Assembly (NCBI GenBank): GCA_905182995.1
Contig: CAJJDP010000083.1
Location: forward strand, 5,515 to 69,514
Length of the DNA stretch: 64,000 nucleotides
Direction of reading: 5' to 3'
Source of the DNA: Paramecium octaurelia
Lineage: Eukaryota; Ciliophora; Oligohymenophorea; Peniculida; Parameciidae
The position numbers and the translations under genes are program-made. Under the pieces are notes generated by a model. The model saw only the letters and a list, made by a program, of their open reading frames with translations, ran no database searches and was not told the origin of the DNA. Below are positions 12,402-24,908 of this stretch, one piece after another. The number at the start of each line of letters is the position of its first letter. Within the stretch, counting starts at the first letter, position 1.

Positions 12402-14169
12402 TACATAAATTTCTATATAAGGTTTTGATAAAGGGACTGTTCATTAATTTGATGCATTCTATAATAGATGTTATGGTGCCTAAGATAAACAATTTATATA
12501 TAGATGTTGAACATAAATTACTCTTGGAATCGATGTTCAAATTTTTCCTTAACAAGTTAGCTACGGCACATAATTCCTATATCTAATTTTTGAGCAATTG
12601 TTATCATATGCACTATGTAATTGATAAGTCTTTTGCACTTTTTGAGTCAGAAAAGTGTATTTACTTCTCACACAACCCTTATCTATATCGGTTTTAAACA
12701 GTAAAAAACATTCTCTCATGTTCAGTATCCTATTTAGCCCTGTATATATTTACATCCTAAGCTTCATAAAATAGAATCCAGTAACCAGATAAATTAATAT
12801 TTATCAATTGAATTCCTTTTTCTAGGTATTTTAAGCATGTAACCCTCTCACCAACTTGAAACTTTAAAAACTTGCATAACCTCACATTAGTTATTAGATA
12901 CTTGATTAGCTCTATTCTGCACGCATTCTGTAAGTACTGGTAGAGATAGTACAAAATGAGTTGACAAATGAAATGATGACTTGAAGCAAGGATTGTGTGA
13001 TTGCTCGGCAACATAAATGCTTTGTTTAAGTAATACTATAACGCTATGATTTCTATATATTTTGCTTATGGTTGGATTGAAGCTTCATCAATTTGTGATC
13101 CATTCTGTTAGTAGTGTAATAACTAAATTAAATATTGATTCCTTTTAGTGGATCATCTTTACTTTGAGCATTGCAATCATCAATGAGTGCTCACACATTC
13201 TATCAGCACTATTTATTTCTCTTTTCTTTTTAATTATGATTTCCATCATACACATCATGTTAATCTGATAATTAAGTTGTACAGTTTAAAACACATATAA
13301 TGTAATATTTGGCAAAAATGGTGCTTGTTCTTGATATTCCAGTTTTGCATTACTTTTACTTCTACATTATCCGTGTTCATTGATTCATGCCTTTCTAAAT
13401 TCTGATTCCGCCAGATAGAATATGTTCAGCTGGCATCTTATCATCCTCTTGCTTGTGGCAACTTTATGAAAATCAATGTTACAACTTTTGAGAGAATAGC
13501 TTTTAAAAAATAATGGCATGACCCTCTAACTTATAATTGTATATACTGTGTTATTGAAATGCAATTTTTATAATTGAGATTGCATTCAAAAGAAGCACAT
13601 TAAAAACTAGAAGTAATTCAAGTTGCACATTTAGCCTTACCAAGTATCATACAACTGTATCGGTCTCTAAGATGTCGAATAATAATATTAAGCAGATGCA
13701 GTAGTACAAATATTACATTTCCAAAGCAAGAATTAAAAGTTCTACAAATGTTGAGTTCATCAATATATCATGCAGATAGAGCAAGTTGAACCACTATAAT
13801 GAAACATACAAGAAGTAAATATTTAAAACACATTTTCAAATAAGTTGCTATCAAATGATTGAAGCAATATGAGAGACGATTTTTAAAAAGTGCTATAGTA
13901 GCTTGAAACAAATATATATAATAAAGCATAGAAAAGTGAGAATATAACTTGGAAACAGGATGAGTAATCTATCACACAAAATATAGGGAATCACCCTCAA
14001 AAAAACAAACAATATAATTTACAATATTAGAAAGAATTGAGGGAAAAAGCCAATACACGTATGTAAAAATTGAAGGCTAGGTTTGCCCTACCTAAGACAA
14101 ATGTATGCGATATAATATTATTACTTGCTACTCCTACTACAACTCTATCAATGCAAGACATTATTATAG

Positions 14170-15569
14170 CACAAAATCTATTTTCTTCTTTAACTAGATG
14201 TAAGACATTTGATTATACTCTGAGTTTGCATAATTCATCAGTATAGGTTTGTTTTACCAATTCAGATTAAAAGATCAAAAAGACATTTAAAATTAGGAAT
14301 AATAAATTTTGTTGTGTTCAACTTTTGTCAACTAAGATATTTACCTCAATTTACTTAATTACGAATTAGCAGTGCTATGAATAGTGCTTAAGATATTAGA
14401 GATTCCTATTCTAACACTGAGGCAACAATAAGCACTTGCTCTCAAAAGCTTCCTTATACACTTAAAACACTATTGAGTGTATTTAAGTAATTTTGTTGTT
14501 AGCAAAGCAGTAAATATTTTATGATACAGCATTTAAATTGTCTAGAGAAGGTAGATGTTTGACTATTAAAATGTAATAGAGCATTTAATAGTAGAACCTT
14601 AAATGACTTCCACAATTTTGCTTGAGTAATGAAGATGTATAATTTTGAGTTACATTTCAGAGCAATCTTAAGATTTATCTCATGAAGAAAAATTATTTGG
14701 GTTTAAAAATATCCCAATTCTAACACTAATATTTGTTAATAACAACTTCATTATTTTTATAACATAGATGCTTTATTAGCTACGAGTATAAATCACAAAA
14801 GCATAATGTGCTTCATTTTACTAAAACTAATTATTTCCAGAAAATGTTCCACATATGCTCTTATTCGATATAGATACTTGTAGTGCAACCGCTGGATACC
14901 AATATATTAAAATGTACCGGCTATCTCTAATGAATACCATTTGCTTCCATAATAATAAGAGTATACATTTTTATGACCTTGAAGCATATTGAACTACTAA
15001 TAATGCAATTGCATAGACTCTTGCGTTTTATAGTTTTTACATAAATTTAGGACATTTTAGAATTTTCATTAAGCAACTCCATTCCTTGCTTTGATTTCAG
15101 ATATTCTGCCGGAACCTTATTCATGCAGTATTTGGCGATCTTTCCAACAGCGTGTTTCTTTTCAACAGTTTGTGAATCTAGTGTAGATGATGCAACAATT
15201 AAGTGTATCGTTTTACTTCAACAGCTATGTGACGAATGCATATGAGACTCTGTATCCTTCTTCCATAATGCAAGATTGAAATATACCTAATTTGAAACAA
15301 AGATGAACTATGCTTGCAGTCATTATGCAGTGCCTAAATTATTCATTTGGGCTACAACTAAGACTTCTTTTAATATTTTTTTTGTTAAAATGCAATGGAG
15401 ATAATTCAATAAAGCATGTTAATTATTGGAATCATTTTTAGTTTATGTTCAATACATGATGATATATTAAGTTCATTTATTGCTATGGGAATTGAATTAG
15501 AATTTTAAGACACTACTTGTTCAACTGATTTATTCTTATGGTTTGCATTTAATAATGCTAATAAACTGT
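14170..15569 (+). repeat. 1400-bp exact duplication, copy 1 (assembly junction)
   Basis: These 1400 bases recur without change at 15571-16970, with a single N at 15570 between the copies. A perfect direct duplication abutting one N is what results when two overlapping contig ends are scaffolded without being merged. Confidence 0.95.
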
Positions 15570-15570
15570 N

Positions 15571-16970
15571 CACAAAATCTATTTTCTTCTTTAACTAGAT
15601 GTAAGACATTTGATTATACTCTGAGTTTGCATAATTCATCAGTATAGGTTTGTTTTACCAATTCAGATTAAAAGATCAAAAAGACATTTAAAATTAGGAA
15701 TAATAAATTTTGTTGTGTTCAACTTTTGTCAACTAAGATATTTACCTCAATTTACTTAATTACGAATTAGCAGTGCTATGAATAGTGCTTAAGATATTAG
15801 AGATTCCTATTCTAACACTGAGGCAACAATAAGCACTTGCTCTCAAAAGCTTCCTTATACACTTAAAACACTATTGAGTGTATTTAAGTAATTTTGTTGT
15901 TAGCAAAGCAGTAAATATTTTATGATACAGCATTTAAATTGTCTAGAGAAGGTAGATGTTTGACTATTAAAATGTAATAGAGCATTTAATAGTAGAACCT
16001 TAAATGACTTCCACAATTTTGCTTGAGTAATGAAGATGTATAATTTTGAGTTACATTTCAGAGCAATCTTAAGATTTATCTCATGAAGAAAAATTATTTG
16101 GGTTTAAAAATATCCCAATTCTAACACTAATATTTGTTAATAACAACTTCATTATTTTTATAACATAGATGCTTTATTAGCTACGAGTATAAATCACAAA
16201 AGCATAATGTGCTTCATTTTACTAAAACTAATTATTTCCAGAAAATGTTCCACATATGCTCTTATTCGATATAGATACTTGTAGTGCAACCGCTGGATAC
16301 CAATATATTAAAATGTACCGGCTATCTCTAATGAATACCATTTGCTTCCATAATAATAAGAGTATACATTTTTATGACCTTGAAGCATATTGAACTACTA
16401 ATAATGCAATTGCATAGACTCTTGCGTTTTATAGTTTTTACATAAATTTAGGACATTTTAGAATTTTCATTAAGCAACTCCATTCCTTGCTTTGATTTCA
16501 GATATTCTGCCGGAACCTTATTCATGCAGTATTTGGCGATCTTTCCAACAGCGTGTTTCTTTTCAACAGTTTGTGAATCTAGTGTAGATGATGCAACAAT
16601 TAAGTGTATCGTTTTACTTCAACAGCTATGTGACGAATGCATATGAGACTCTGTATCCTTCTTCCATAATGCAAGATTGAAATATACCTAATTTGAAACA
16701 AAGATGAACTATGCTTGCAGTCATTATGCAGTGCCTAAATTATTCATTTGGGCTACAACTAAGACTTCTTTTAATATTTTTTTTGTTAAAATGCAATGGA
16801 GATAATTCAATAAAGCATGTTAATTATTGGAATCATTTTTAGTTTATGTTCAATACATGATGATATATTAAGTTCATTTATTGCTATGGGAATTGAATTA
16901 GAATTTTAAGACACTACTTGTTCAACTGATTTATTCTTATGGTTTGCATTTAATAATGCTAATAAACTGT
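15571..16970 (+). repeat. 1400-bp exact duplication, copy 2 (assembly junction)
   Basis: Second copy of 14170-15569, starting directly after the N at 15570. It continues into unique sequence at 16971. Probably not a real tandem duplication. Confidence 0.95.
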
Positions 16971-18984
16971 CTAGATAATGACAATAAGATATAAGTATTT
17001 ATTATCTTAATAACCAAAACTCTTTATAGCTTTTTCAGTACTATTTTCTTTACAAGAAGAATTTTATTATTACAGGTGTGGGGAGCGAGTAAGCTAACAT
17101 CATTTTTTTTTGTTGGGGTAAGGATTGCAGTTTTTAAAAGTGATAGTGTTAATTTCTGCAGATACAGTGTGCACAATTATAATAATCATGCACATAATAA
17201 CCCTAAGGGTTTGAGTTCTGCAATCAAGACTAGAGATGTTTATTAGAACACAGTTAAAATACTGAAGTGCATTCATTACAAGAGCTTTAATTCAAAGCAA
17301 TTCAGATATGAATCACAAGTAAGTGCTGATAGCAGATAAGTGAATATAGAATAACAAGAAATAAACTTGTGGGGCAGGAGTGTTAAAATATTTCTGTGCG
17401 ATTGAAGAGTTTTATGCATAAATGGCCGATCATCCTTTCGTCAAAGTATAGTCTTCGCATACCTGTGTGTTACATGATTTGGTTTTTGGTCTCCACAATT
17501 CTTTTTAATTATTCGGCAAGATCTTTTAGTACTTTATAGAACCTAGTGCTACAATTGTCATCTGTCATATTTCTAATAACAACCCATCCTATCCTTTTAG
17601 TTTTTTTGGTGATGAATATTTTCCATATCTAATGTATCAACACAGAACGTCCACTATTTCATTGCAGTCATTTACTAGTCCTTATGTATGATCAAAATTA
17701 TCGTCTTCCAATTCGTTAAATTCAAGATCCTTAATGATCTGTCTTTTAATTCTGGTCATCGGGGTTACTTTCTGTATCATATAGCCGGCTTCGTCCTGGG
17801 CTAAGGGTAACTTCACATTTATAAATAGCTTTAGATATTTCCCCAATCAGTGCTGTTCCACAAACCAATCATGCTAAACAGCTGATTCATATTTCACATT
17901 GACACAGTTAAATTAATTAGCTATTCGATATATTATCCCTAAAACTATTTTCATCGCAAACGCATTTTTACTAGTGAGTAGACATACTATTGTTAGAAAT
18001 CAGGATATCATAAAAAAAATAGTTATATTTTTATATTCAACAAATCTTGCAGATCCCCTAATTCTGGGTTACCATTTGATAAGCTCTTAAATTTACCTGC
18101 AGTAAAAGCATGTAGGAGAAATGTTGAAACAAAAATATATGGTTATCAAAGGAAGCATAAATTTTTATAATTATTTCGATCTTCTTTCAATAAAAGTAGA
18201 GTAATTGCTAATTTCAGTAACTGGTTCATGTGGCACAAAGATCGGGTGAACAGGAAGTATACAAACAGAAAAGCTTTATTTCTAATTGATATCATGCAAG
18301 TTGTGTAAACTATAAGACATGAGTATATTCAACATCTTCTCAAATGATTGACCCCAATATCTCTGGTCAATCTAATGCATTAACAAGATTTAACATTAAT
18401 GAAAACATTATGTAGAGCTGCCTCAATCCCACATTAATAGAAGACTGCCTATGCATAACACATTGATTCCAGCGCTTTTTTATAAGCAAGAAATAAAAGC
18501 TTATGTTATGCATTAAAGTAATCTTCATCTAACAACTATGGGCAACTCAGCCACCATCTAAATATAAACATTAAATATCATAATTAGGACATGATACAAG
18601 GTTGAAATCTTCATTATCAAAATGATTTCAAGAGACGCTATAAGTTCAAAAATTTAAGCATAAACCTAAGATATTTATATGCCATTAACATAGAAGAAGT
18701 ATAACAATTATTACAATTGCTGAAGTTGTGTGTACAGTGTATTTACATTAATCACAGCAACTCTAATTTCTTTCATATTTTGCAAAAGAAGCTAGATTGG
18801 GATCAGCTGTTTTGTGCGTAACATTAGAATCGCTAGATAAAAAAAAGTTTAGCAAATGAGGTATGTATCATATATAGGACTCATCTTCTTACTCTGATTG
18901 TCTGATCAATAATTATGTTAATTTTTCACCTAAAAATAGCATAAGGGGCAATATTGGTTAGTGAAGAGATTGATCAAGACAATC

Positions 18985-19187
18985 ACAGGCTGGAGCATGG
19001 ATGCTAAATTTTCCTAGCCATTACGGTCGGAGCATGGATAAATTTTCCTAGCCATTATGGCTGGAGCATGGATAAATTTTCCAAGGAGCATGGATAAATT
19101 TCCCTAGCCAGTATGGCCGGAGCATGGATTAAATTTTCCGAGCTAGTACGGCCGGAGCTGGGTGACTTTCCTCAGCCCCGACGGCCG
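18985..19187 (+). repeat. Degenerate minisatellite, about 33-bp units
   Basis: Six to seven head-to-tail units of 24-42 bp built on CGGAGCATGGATAAATTTTC followed by CTAGCCATTATGG. Units diverge toward the right end, the last being GC-rich (CAGCCCCGACGGCCGG). The array is much richer in G+C than its surroundings and marks the right border of the gene-poor block. Confidence 0.8.
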
Positions 19188-20535
19188 GAATAAGAATCTC
19201 TATGCCTCAACTTGAGGACATTATTTAAACAAAGAGGAAGTTTCATTTTAGAGAACCAAATTGAATTATAAAAACCCTGAAAATTTATTATTATTAATAA
19301 TCATATAATACAATATCATATTTCAGAATCAACTCTCTCTATCAAGCGATCAAAAAACAAAAATATGTAGAATTAGTGAAGAAATAAATACTTTGTGATG
19401 CAAGTTAAAATTCTAATTTACTTGGATCAAAGAATTTAATCAAGGCCTTTTTAAATTAGATATAAGAAATATTGGTCAACTATTTAGGTTCCAATTTGAA
19501 TGTGTGAATTGAAATTTTCCAATTATTCAATAATTCAATTTCGATTTAATATAGGGACACTAAAATATAATAAGTAAAACTAACCTCTTCAAAATTGATT
19601 TCTATAAGTTTTTTCATTCATTTATTCCGGGGTGGTACCTACATATTTTTCAAATTCAGAAATCCAAGGTGGTTCTAGAATTATTTAAGTATATTATAAG
19701 CATCTTCTACCTAAATAGTTTTTCATTCACCAATTTCAGTGCGGTACCTGCATAGTTTTTCATTCACAAAGTACCTGCATGGTTTTTTCATTCCTGCATC
19801 CCGAACATAGGGTTTTCTGAGGCCCCTACGACGGGAATACGAATGTCTATCGGCTTATAGGATGTTAAAACAGGATAAAAATCGTATCTTCAGATAATCG
19901 TTATAATGATGATTTAGAACCGTTCTACAACTTAAAATAAAAAAACTGTATTAATGAAAAAAATTTATTTGTCCCAATCAATATTCTAGCGCTAACTCCA
20001 GCAGATCTGTTTAAGAAAGTATAAGTGAAGTTAAGATTTTCTCAAAAGATTTATTTCCTACTTCTCCAACCTATTTCATTTTTTCTAGTATTGAGTTGCT
20101 CGATCAAGTTTAAATCTCTTAATAAATTGCAGGACTTTATAGCATGGTACATAAAGATTGGATATATTAAGTGTTAATATTAATAATTCGAATCAGTATA
20201 ACAGTCTAAGTAGCTCTTTATGTATTTTCTTTAGCTAAAATCTTACTTTCGTGCTACTTGAATATTGATTAACTTTCAGCAATAATTTCATAAATAAAAT
20301 TTTCATTTTTTGGAACAAAACCTTTTGAATGATTTATGAAACAGCCACCAATATTTCGTAATTTAGAATAATTATAATTTATATGAAATCAAAATCATTA
20401 TGTCAAGAAAAAATAAATTAATTATATTAATGAAATGGAATTGTTTTTTTCAGAATTCTTTTTATCAATAATATGACTTTTCTAAAATAATTTTAAGTTA
20501 TTTGAGAAAAAATATTTCTTTATCATTAATACTTT
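19188..20535. other. Spacer with dispersed repeat pieces and a WD40 fragment
   Basis: A motif joining the minisatellite end to GGAATAAGAATCTCTAT (near 19187) recurs at 19820-19850 as GGAATACGAATGTCTAT. Between 19609 and 19800 the elements GTTTTTCATTC and GGTACCTGCATAG recur three to four times. At about 19838-19875 TATAGGATGTTAAAACAGGA matches the WD40 unit of the gene at 1677-4367, so a scrap of that family lies here. No intact gene is present; the end of the stretch is the promoter region for the gene at 20536. Confidence 0.55.
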
Positions 20536-22099
20536 ATGAGAGGAATAGTTCTAATAACACTATTTACACTGATTTTGAATTTTCGAATGCCACAATATGA
20601 CACTGGAAATATAGTGATTGTTACTTCATACACTGGCCATATTTTGGAAGCACAATCAGCAGTCCCAAGATAAATAGTGCACGATATACAATTCTCCATA
20701 GTATTTGAGATTGCTCCTTAAATTTTTATTCAATCATCGTTACTTGATTGGTCTATAGGAACACCAAATGGATATATTGAAAGAGCGAGTTTTATCACTA
20801 CGAAGGGTAATTATTAATAAAAATTTCAAAAGGTTTTAAAATTCATGGAATAGCTGTAACTCCATCACCTGTTTATTCCTTATATGTTTATTGGCTGGCT
20901 GTTAATGATGATAGAATTTAAGTTATAACATTCGACACATGGGATGTCAAAGAATTAAAAACTGGAACAGGCTAAAGGGAAGTTCCATTCGAATTAGTGC
21001 ATACACTAAAAGATGCAACCCAGGGTATAATCTCAGTAACTGGCATTAAACATTTAGCATATAATCCAATAGTTGAACTCAGCGTAAAATATATTTATTT
21101 TTGACTTTTAGATTGATATAATAACTTCTGAATCTGTTAAAGTTTCTGCAAAATCTTATTCACTATCATAATTAGAATATCTAAGATTCAATATTCTTCT
21201 AGGTACTGATCAATCATTATGGACAACCTCTAAGTTGTCTTTAATTAATGGTCCAACCCATCCATTTGTTTCAAGATCACCCTCAGCATATCATCTCTAT
21301 ATGAAATTTGACCTTCCAAATCTGTATTACAACTATGAATAAATTCCTCTTGTAGCATTTAGAGGTTATGATTGTGACAATAGAGTCAATCTTAGGTTAC
21401 TTTATAAGGATGTCGCAATAAATACTTAACTTTAATTTACACTTGCAACATGTAAAAAATTAAATTACACCCTAGGGTCGGATAGTGTGGTCTATAGTGT
21501 TTTCTATTAGGCAGGTATTTATTTATTTGATTCCAATCATAAAATTTTTGATGAAAATTGTGCAGAGCTCTTCTCTGAATGTAATTTCTAAGGTTTCTCT
21601 TTGAAAGTTTGTAACAAAATATCTAATTTACTGAATAAAGGTTGGTCGCAACTTGTAAAGTCTGTAACTGTCCCAAAATAAAAAAAACTACTTCTTTTTC
21701 AATATACAAATTTTGAAGGTGAGCAAAGTGCTATAATTTAAAATCAGAAATGTATGGAAGCTAATGTGTAATCAGTTAACTTTAATCCTACCGTGTCCTT
21801 CATAAAAATCCTTTTTTTGAATTCTAATGGTGGCGTAGGTGTTGCATTCTACAGTGAATGTTATTATCAAGGAGCATCATTTTCAATAATCAAAGGACAA
21901 CAAGCAAAATTATCAAGTAAAATTCCTTTTGAAATTAAATCTATTGATATCCCTGCTAATGTTATTGTAAAATTAAAGGACGCTTATTTTTTTGGAGCAG
22001 AAGTAAAAGAATTTAGTTCTTCTTAAAATTGCATCAACACTTACAAGGTACAAATTAGTTTAATTTAATAAGTTTCCTAAATATATATATCCAAATTGA
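20536..22099 (+). CDS. Predicted secreted protein with crystallin-like C-terminal segment
   Basis: The ATG at 20536 begins a hydrophobic leader (MRGIVLITLFTLILNF) that could be a signal peptide. Two clear introns of 26 and 28 nt interrupt the gene; a third of 25 nt after NCINTYK gives a stop at 22097-22099 and 494 aa. If that last intron is not used the frame stays open to 22422 (610 aa). The middle part is beta-rich with scattered Cys. The C-terminal 80 residues (FYSECYYQGASFSIIKG, IKSIDIPANVIVKLKDAYFF) resemble a beta/gamma-crystallin motif: a Cys-Tyr-x-Gly turn followed by the SIDIP strand. The function is unknown; the leader suggests an extracellular or membrane-compartment location. Assignment to the crystallin fold is by eye only. 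Confidence 0.7.
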
Positions 22100-22701
22100 A
22101 ATTAAAAATTAAATTTAATAGTAAATACCAATATAATAATATAATGAAGATCTAGGTGGATTCTTCCTATAAATATAAAATTAAAAAAATTTCTGTTGAT
22201 AAAAGTAGTAACACACAAATTTAGGTCCTCAAAAATTAATTATTGAGACATGTTTTTCTTCACTTTTACGCTCCTCTTAACCTTCAAGTTATGAGTATAC
22301 TTAACAGCGGTTTTAAGTCGAATTCATTTAAGTATCAAAATCAAATTTTCTTCATAGAGTAATTGTTTTAATAATAGAGAAGAGAATTCGTTTTTCATTT
22401 TTATGAATTATTTACAAATTGAATATGTATTGGGATCAAATTGTAAAAAAACTCTAAAGAAATTTAATTCACATGTAAATGCTTATCAAAAATCAAACAA
22501 TCGCACCCAAAATTAAATCAAAAATATCAGAGGAGTTCATTATCCACGATAGGTTTAATAATTGGAAATTTCATCACACTCATTCATTTCTATTAACTCA
22601 AGTTATTAAAACTTAAATAAAATAAATTTGGCCAATCAAGTAGTGAAATGTTTTTAAAATGACTTCCCAACTATTGTTTTTCAATTTCATATAATAAGAT
22701 A
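22100..22701. other. Spacer
   Basis: A+T-rich. A coding-like segment at 22140-22240 (MKIQVDSSYKYKIKKISVDK) lies in the frame of the preceding gene and may be its real C-terminus if the last intron proposed there is wrong. Otherwise nothing is recognised. Confidence 0.4.
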
Positions 22702-23548
22702 ATGAGTGGTAATTTGATTTAAAGCATTGCAAACGATAATTTAAATAAAATACACTTTATTGAAATGGACAATAAATAACTATTTGTGCAAATAAACAAT
22801 AAGCAGAGGAAAGTATAATAAGCAGGACTTTTATCTAAAGTATAAGTGTTGAAAGGAAAAACTTCAAGACTTTGATTTAATATTTAATATTTGAACACAA
22901 TTAAACAATAGCTTCAGGAGGATGAATTAAAGTGAATGGCAATGAAATATTCTACCTTGTTTAAAGTCTTGATTCTATTAATGCTGCATATATGGTGGAG
23001 GATTAGAAATACAAGATCAAATGATTAAATTTGAGTAGATTTTGGTCAATTATTCAAATAAGAAGGCTCAATTATTTGGAAACAATTCTTCCAAACTTTC
23101 ATCCTCATTATCAATAACTATAAAAAAAATTTACGTTCTACCTAGAATCACAATAATGGAGCAAGAATAATCAATGACAGAGTAGATTTTAATAAAACCA
23201 TATCAAGTATTTGCTAATGAATTGTCAGATTCATTTTATGTACCTTATGTGTAGAAGATAATGAATTACATATACTTTGATTGGAATAAAGGAAAATGTT
23301 ACTTACAATCTGTATTTTAGAATTGTTACATTTTATAAACTGAATTCCATCTAATAAGATTAGACAGTACCTACCCTGACATAGTGGAAGATTATACTTA
23401 ATTTAAATTACTCCCAGAATACAAAATTGTGTGGATCAATTTATGGAAAGGGAGGAAATGAATTCATTTAAAACTTTACCAACATCAAGAGTTTGTAGGT
23501 TATAATTTTGCAATTATAAGTAAATTAAATGTATTTTGGCGTTATTGA
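22702..23548 (+). pseudogene. Probable decayed gene of unknown family
   Basis: An ATG at 22702 starts MSGNLIQSIANDNLNKIHFI, which is gene-like for about 57 codons and ends at TGA. A good frame resumes at about 22987 (GGLEIQDQMIKFEQILVNYS, then FANELSDSFYVPYVQKIMNY) and stops at 23459-23461; the same frame continues after the stop (LYQHQEFVGYNFAIISKL) to about 23548. The pieces cannot be joined by ordinary 20-35-nt introns, so the gene is probably inactivated, or one or more introns have been missed. No domain is recognised. Confidence 0.45.
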
Positions 23549-23580
23549 ACGTATGATCAAAGTTTGTTTTTTTATTTAAA

Positions 23581-24907
23581 CTCTTTTTGATTTATAAAAT
23601 CTAGCCAAAGTCTATTAGAAGAACTATTTTTTCATTCATTTTAATTTACATCATTATATATTATAAATTACTTGCATATAAATTTCATATTTATAACTCA
23701 AATGATTTTTGGATTTAAAATATAGACATATTTATTCCTCCGAACAATAGAAAAATTACAAAAAAAATTTAGATTTTTTGTTCAAAATCATTCATTAACT
23801 ATTACATTTGTAAACTTTGAAAGTTTTCAGAGAGTTAAATCTTAAATTATGTAATTAATTACATTAAAGTATTATATAATATAAAATGCTAGCATATTCT
23901 TACTTAAACTCAGAGTTGATCAAAGATTTTTTAGAAGGCAATGATGGTGATTTTATGGTGGGTTATTCATGTCAATTTAGAAAATTTAAAAATTTGCTAA
24001 TAAAAACTACATAAAGAAAATAAGTAAATAACAAAATAAGTAATTAATATTTAAAAAATTAAATTTTTTTTAAATTTATAAGGTCAGAAAATAATTTGTG
24101 GTGATTTTCTTCTTAAATTGTAATTTTTAAAGTTATTATCATAAACTTCTTTTAGAATAAGTATATTTTACATTCCTTGATATTTTATAATTGACATGCA
24201 AATTTAAGCAGAGTTCATTATGGCGATACTAAAAAAAGAAAATTCAATATTTATTTATTTAATACGGAAAATATGACATCCTGGCATGATACAAACATAA
24301 GATGGTTTGTGCTAGTGCTTATTGGCATTTACCCACTTGTAGTATTCCTCGTAGGTGAATTTCCAGCATTGCTAGGAGAATAGATAAAATAACACTTTCA
24401 AATCACTTAAAAGGAAGTCAATTATCTATTATCAATAAGAGCATTTCCAAATATGATAATGTCATTAATTGGCGGTTTGATTATTGACACTTTTGGAGTC
24501 GGACGCTCATACACCTTATTTGGAGCAGTTATAATTTTTGGTTAATGTAAAAATTTATATTAAAGGAAAGTCTTATGCTTTATTTCAGTAATTAGTGATA
24601 ATTTTGCAATTATGGTAGTTGGCCGATTAGTATTTGGGTTGTTTGATGATAGCGGATTTGTGGCTGAAAGTTACTATATCAATAAGTGGTTCAAAGGGAA
24701 GGAGAATTCTCTAGCTTTTGGGTACTATTTTAATTTATTAAAGCATCGACACAGGTCTTTGTAGAATAGGATCAATAACTGGTGCAATTATTTATCCATA
24801 TATATACATGTCCTAAGATAGCGACTTATCTAAATGCTTGTTAATGTGTCTTTACATCTCTATATTGAGTTTTGTTTTAATAATTATTTTAACTCGAATT
24901 GACAAGT
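23581..24907 (+). repeat. 1327-bp exact duplication, copy 1 (assembly junction)
   Basis: Identical to 24909-26235; a single N at 24908 separates the copies. The duplicated part includes spacer, a small ORF and the 5' exons of the transporter gene. Confidence 0.95.
24273..24907 (+). CDS. MFSD1-like transporter, 5' part (duplicated by assembly)
   Basis: This repeats the first 635 bp of the transporter gene at 25601-27015, ending mid-exon at the N (24908). It has the same start ATG and the same two introns. Because the copy is exact and stops at a single N, I regard it as the overlapping end of a contig and not as a truncated paralogue. Confidence 0.85.
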
Positions 24908-24908
24908 N

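Larger units (their letters stand above)
10451..18984. other. Gene-poor, relatively G+C-rich block of unknown origin
   Basis: From about 10.9 kb the sampled lines are near one third G+C, higher than ordinary spacers in this window (about 17-23%), yet no gene is recognisable. The longest open frame is 11127-12401 (424 codons without TGA); others are 13869-14420, about 16660-17405 and 17343-18249. Their translations are low in Glu, Asp and Gly and high in Cys and His, closer to random translation than to the genes here. No catalytic motif of a transposase, polymerase, integrase or kinase was found. The block includes the exact duplication at 14170-16970. Confidence 0.5.

Noticed and set aside
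13869-14420. 183-aa ORF starting with ATG in the gene-poor block
   Set aside because: Open frames of this length are common by chance when TGA is the only stop; the residues are Cys/Thr/Leu-rich and match nothing. It is partly inside the assembly duplication.
14640-15010. Frame containing LLFDIDTC, briefly considered as a family-B DNA polymerase exonuclease motif
   Set aside because: The match is a single short motif; no other polymerase motif (such as a YGDTDS-like site) occurs in the frame or nearby.
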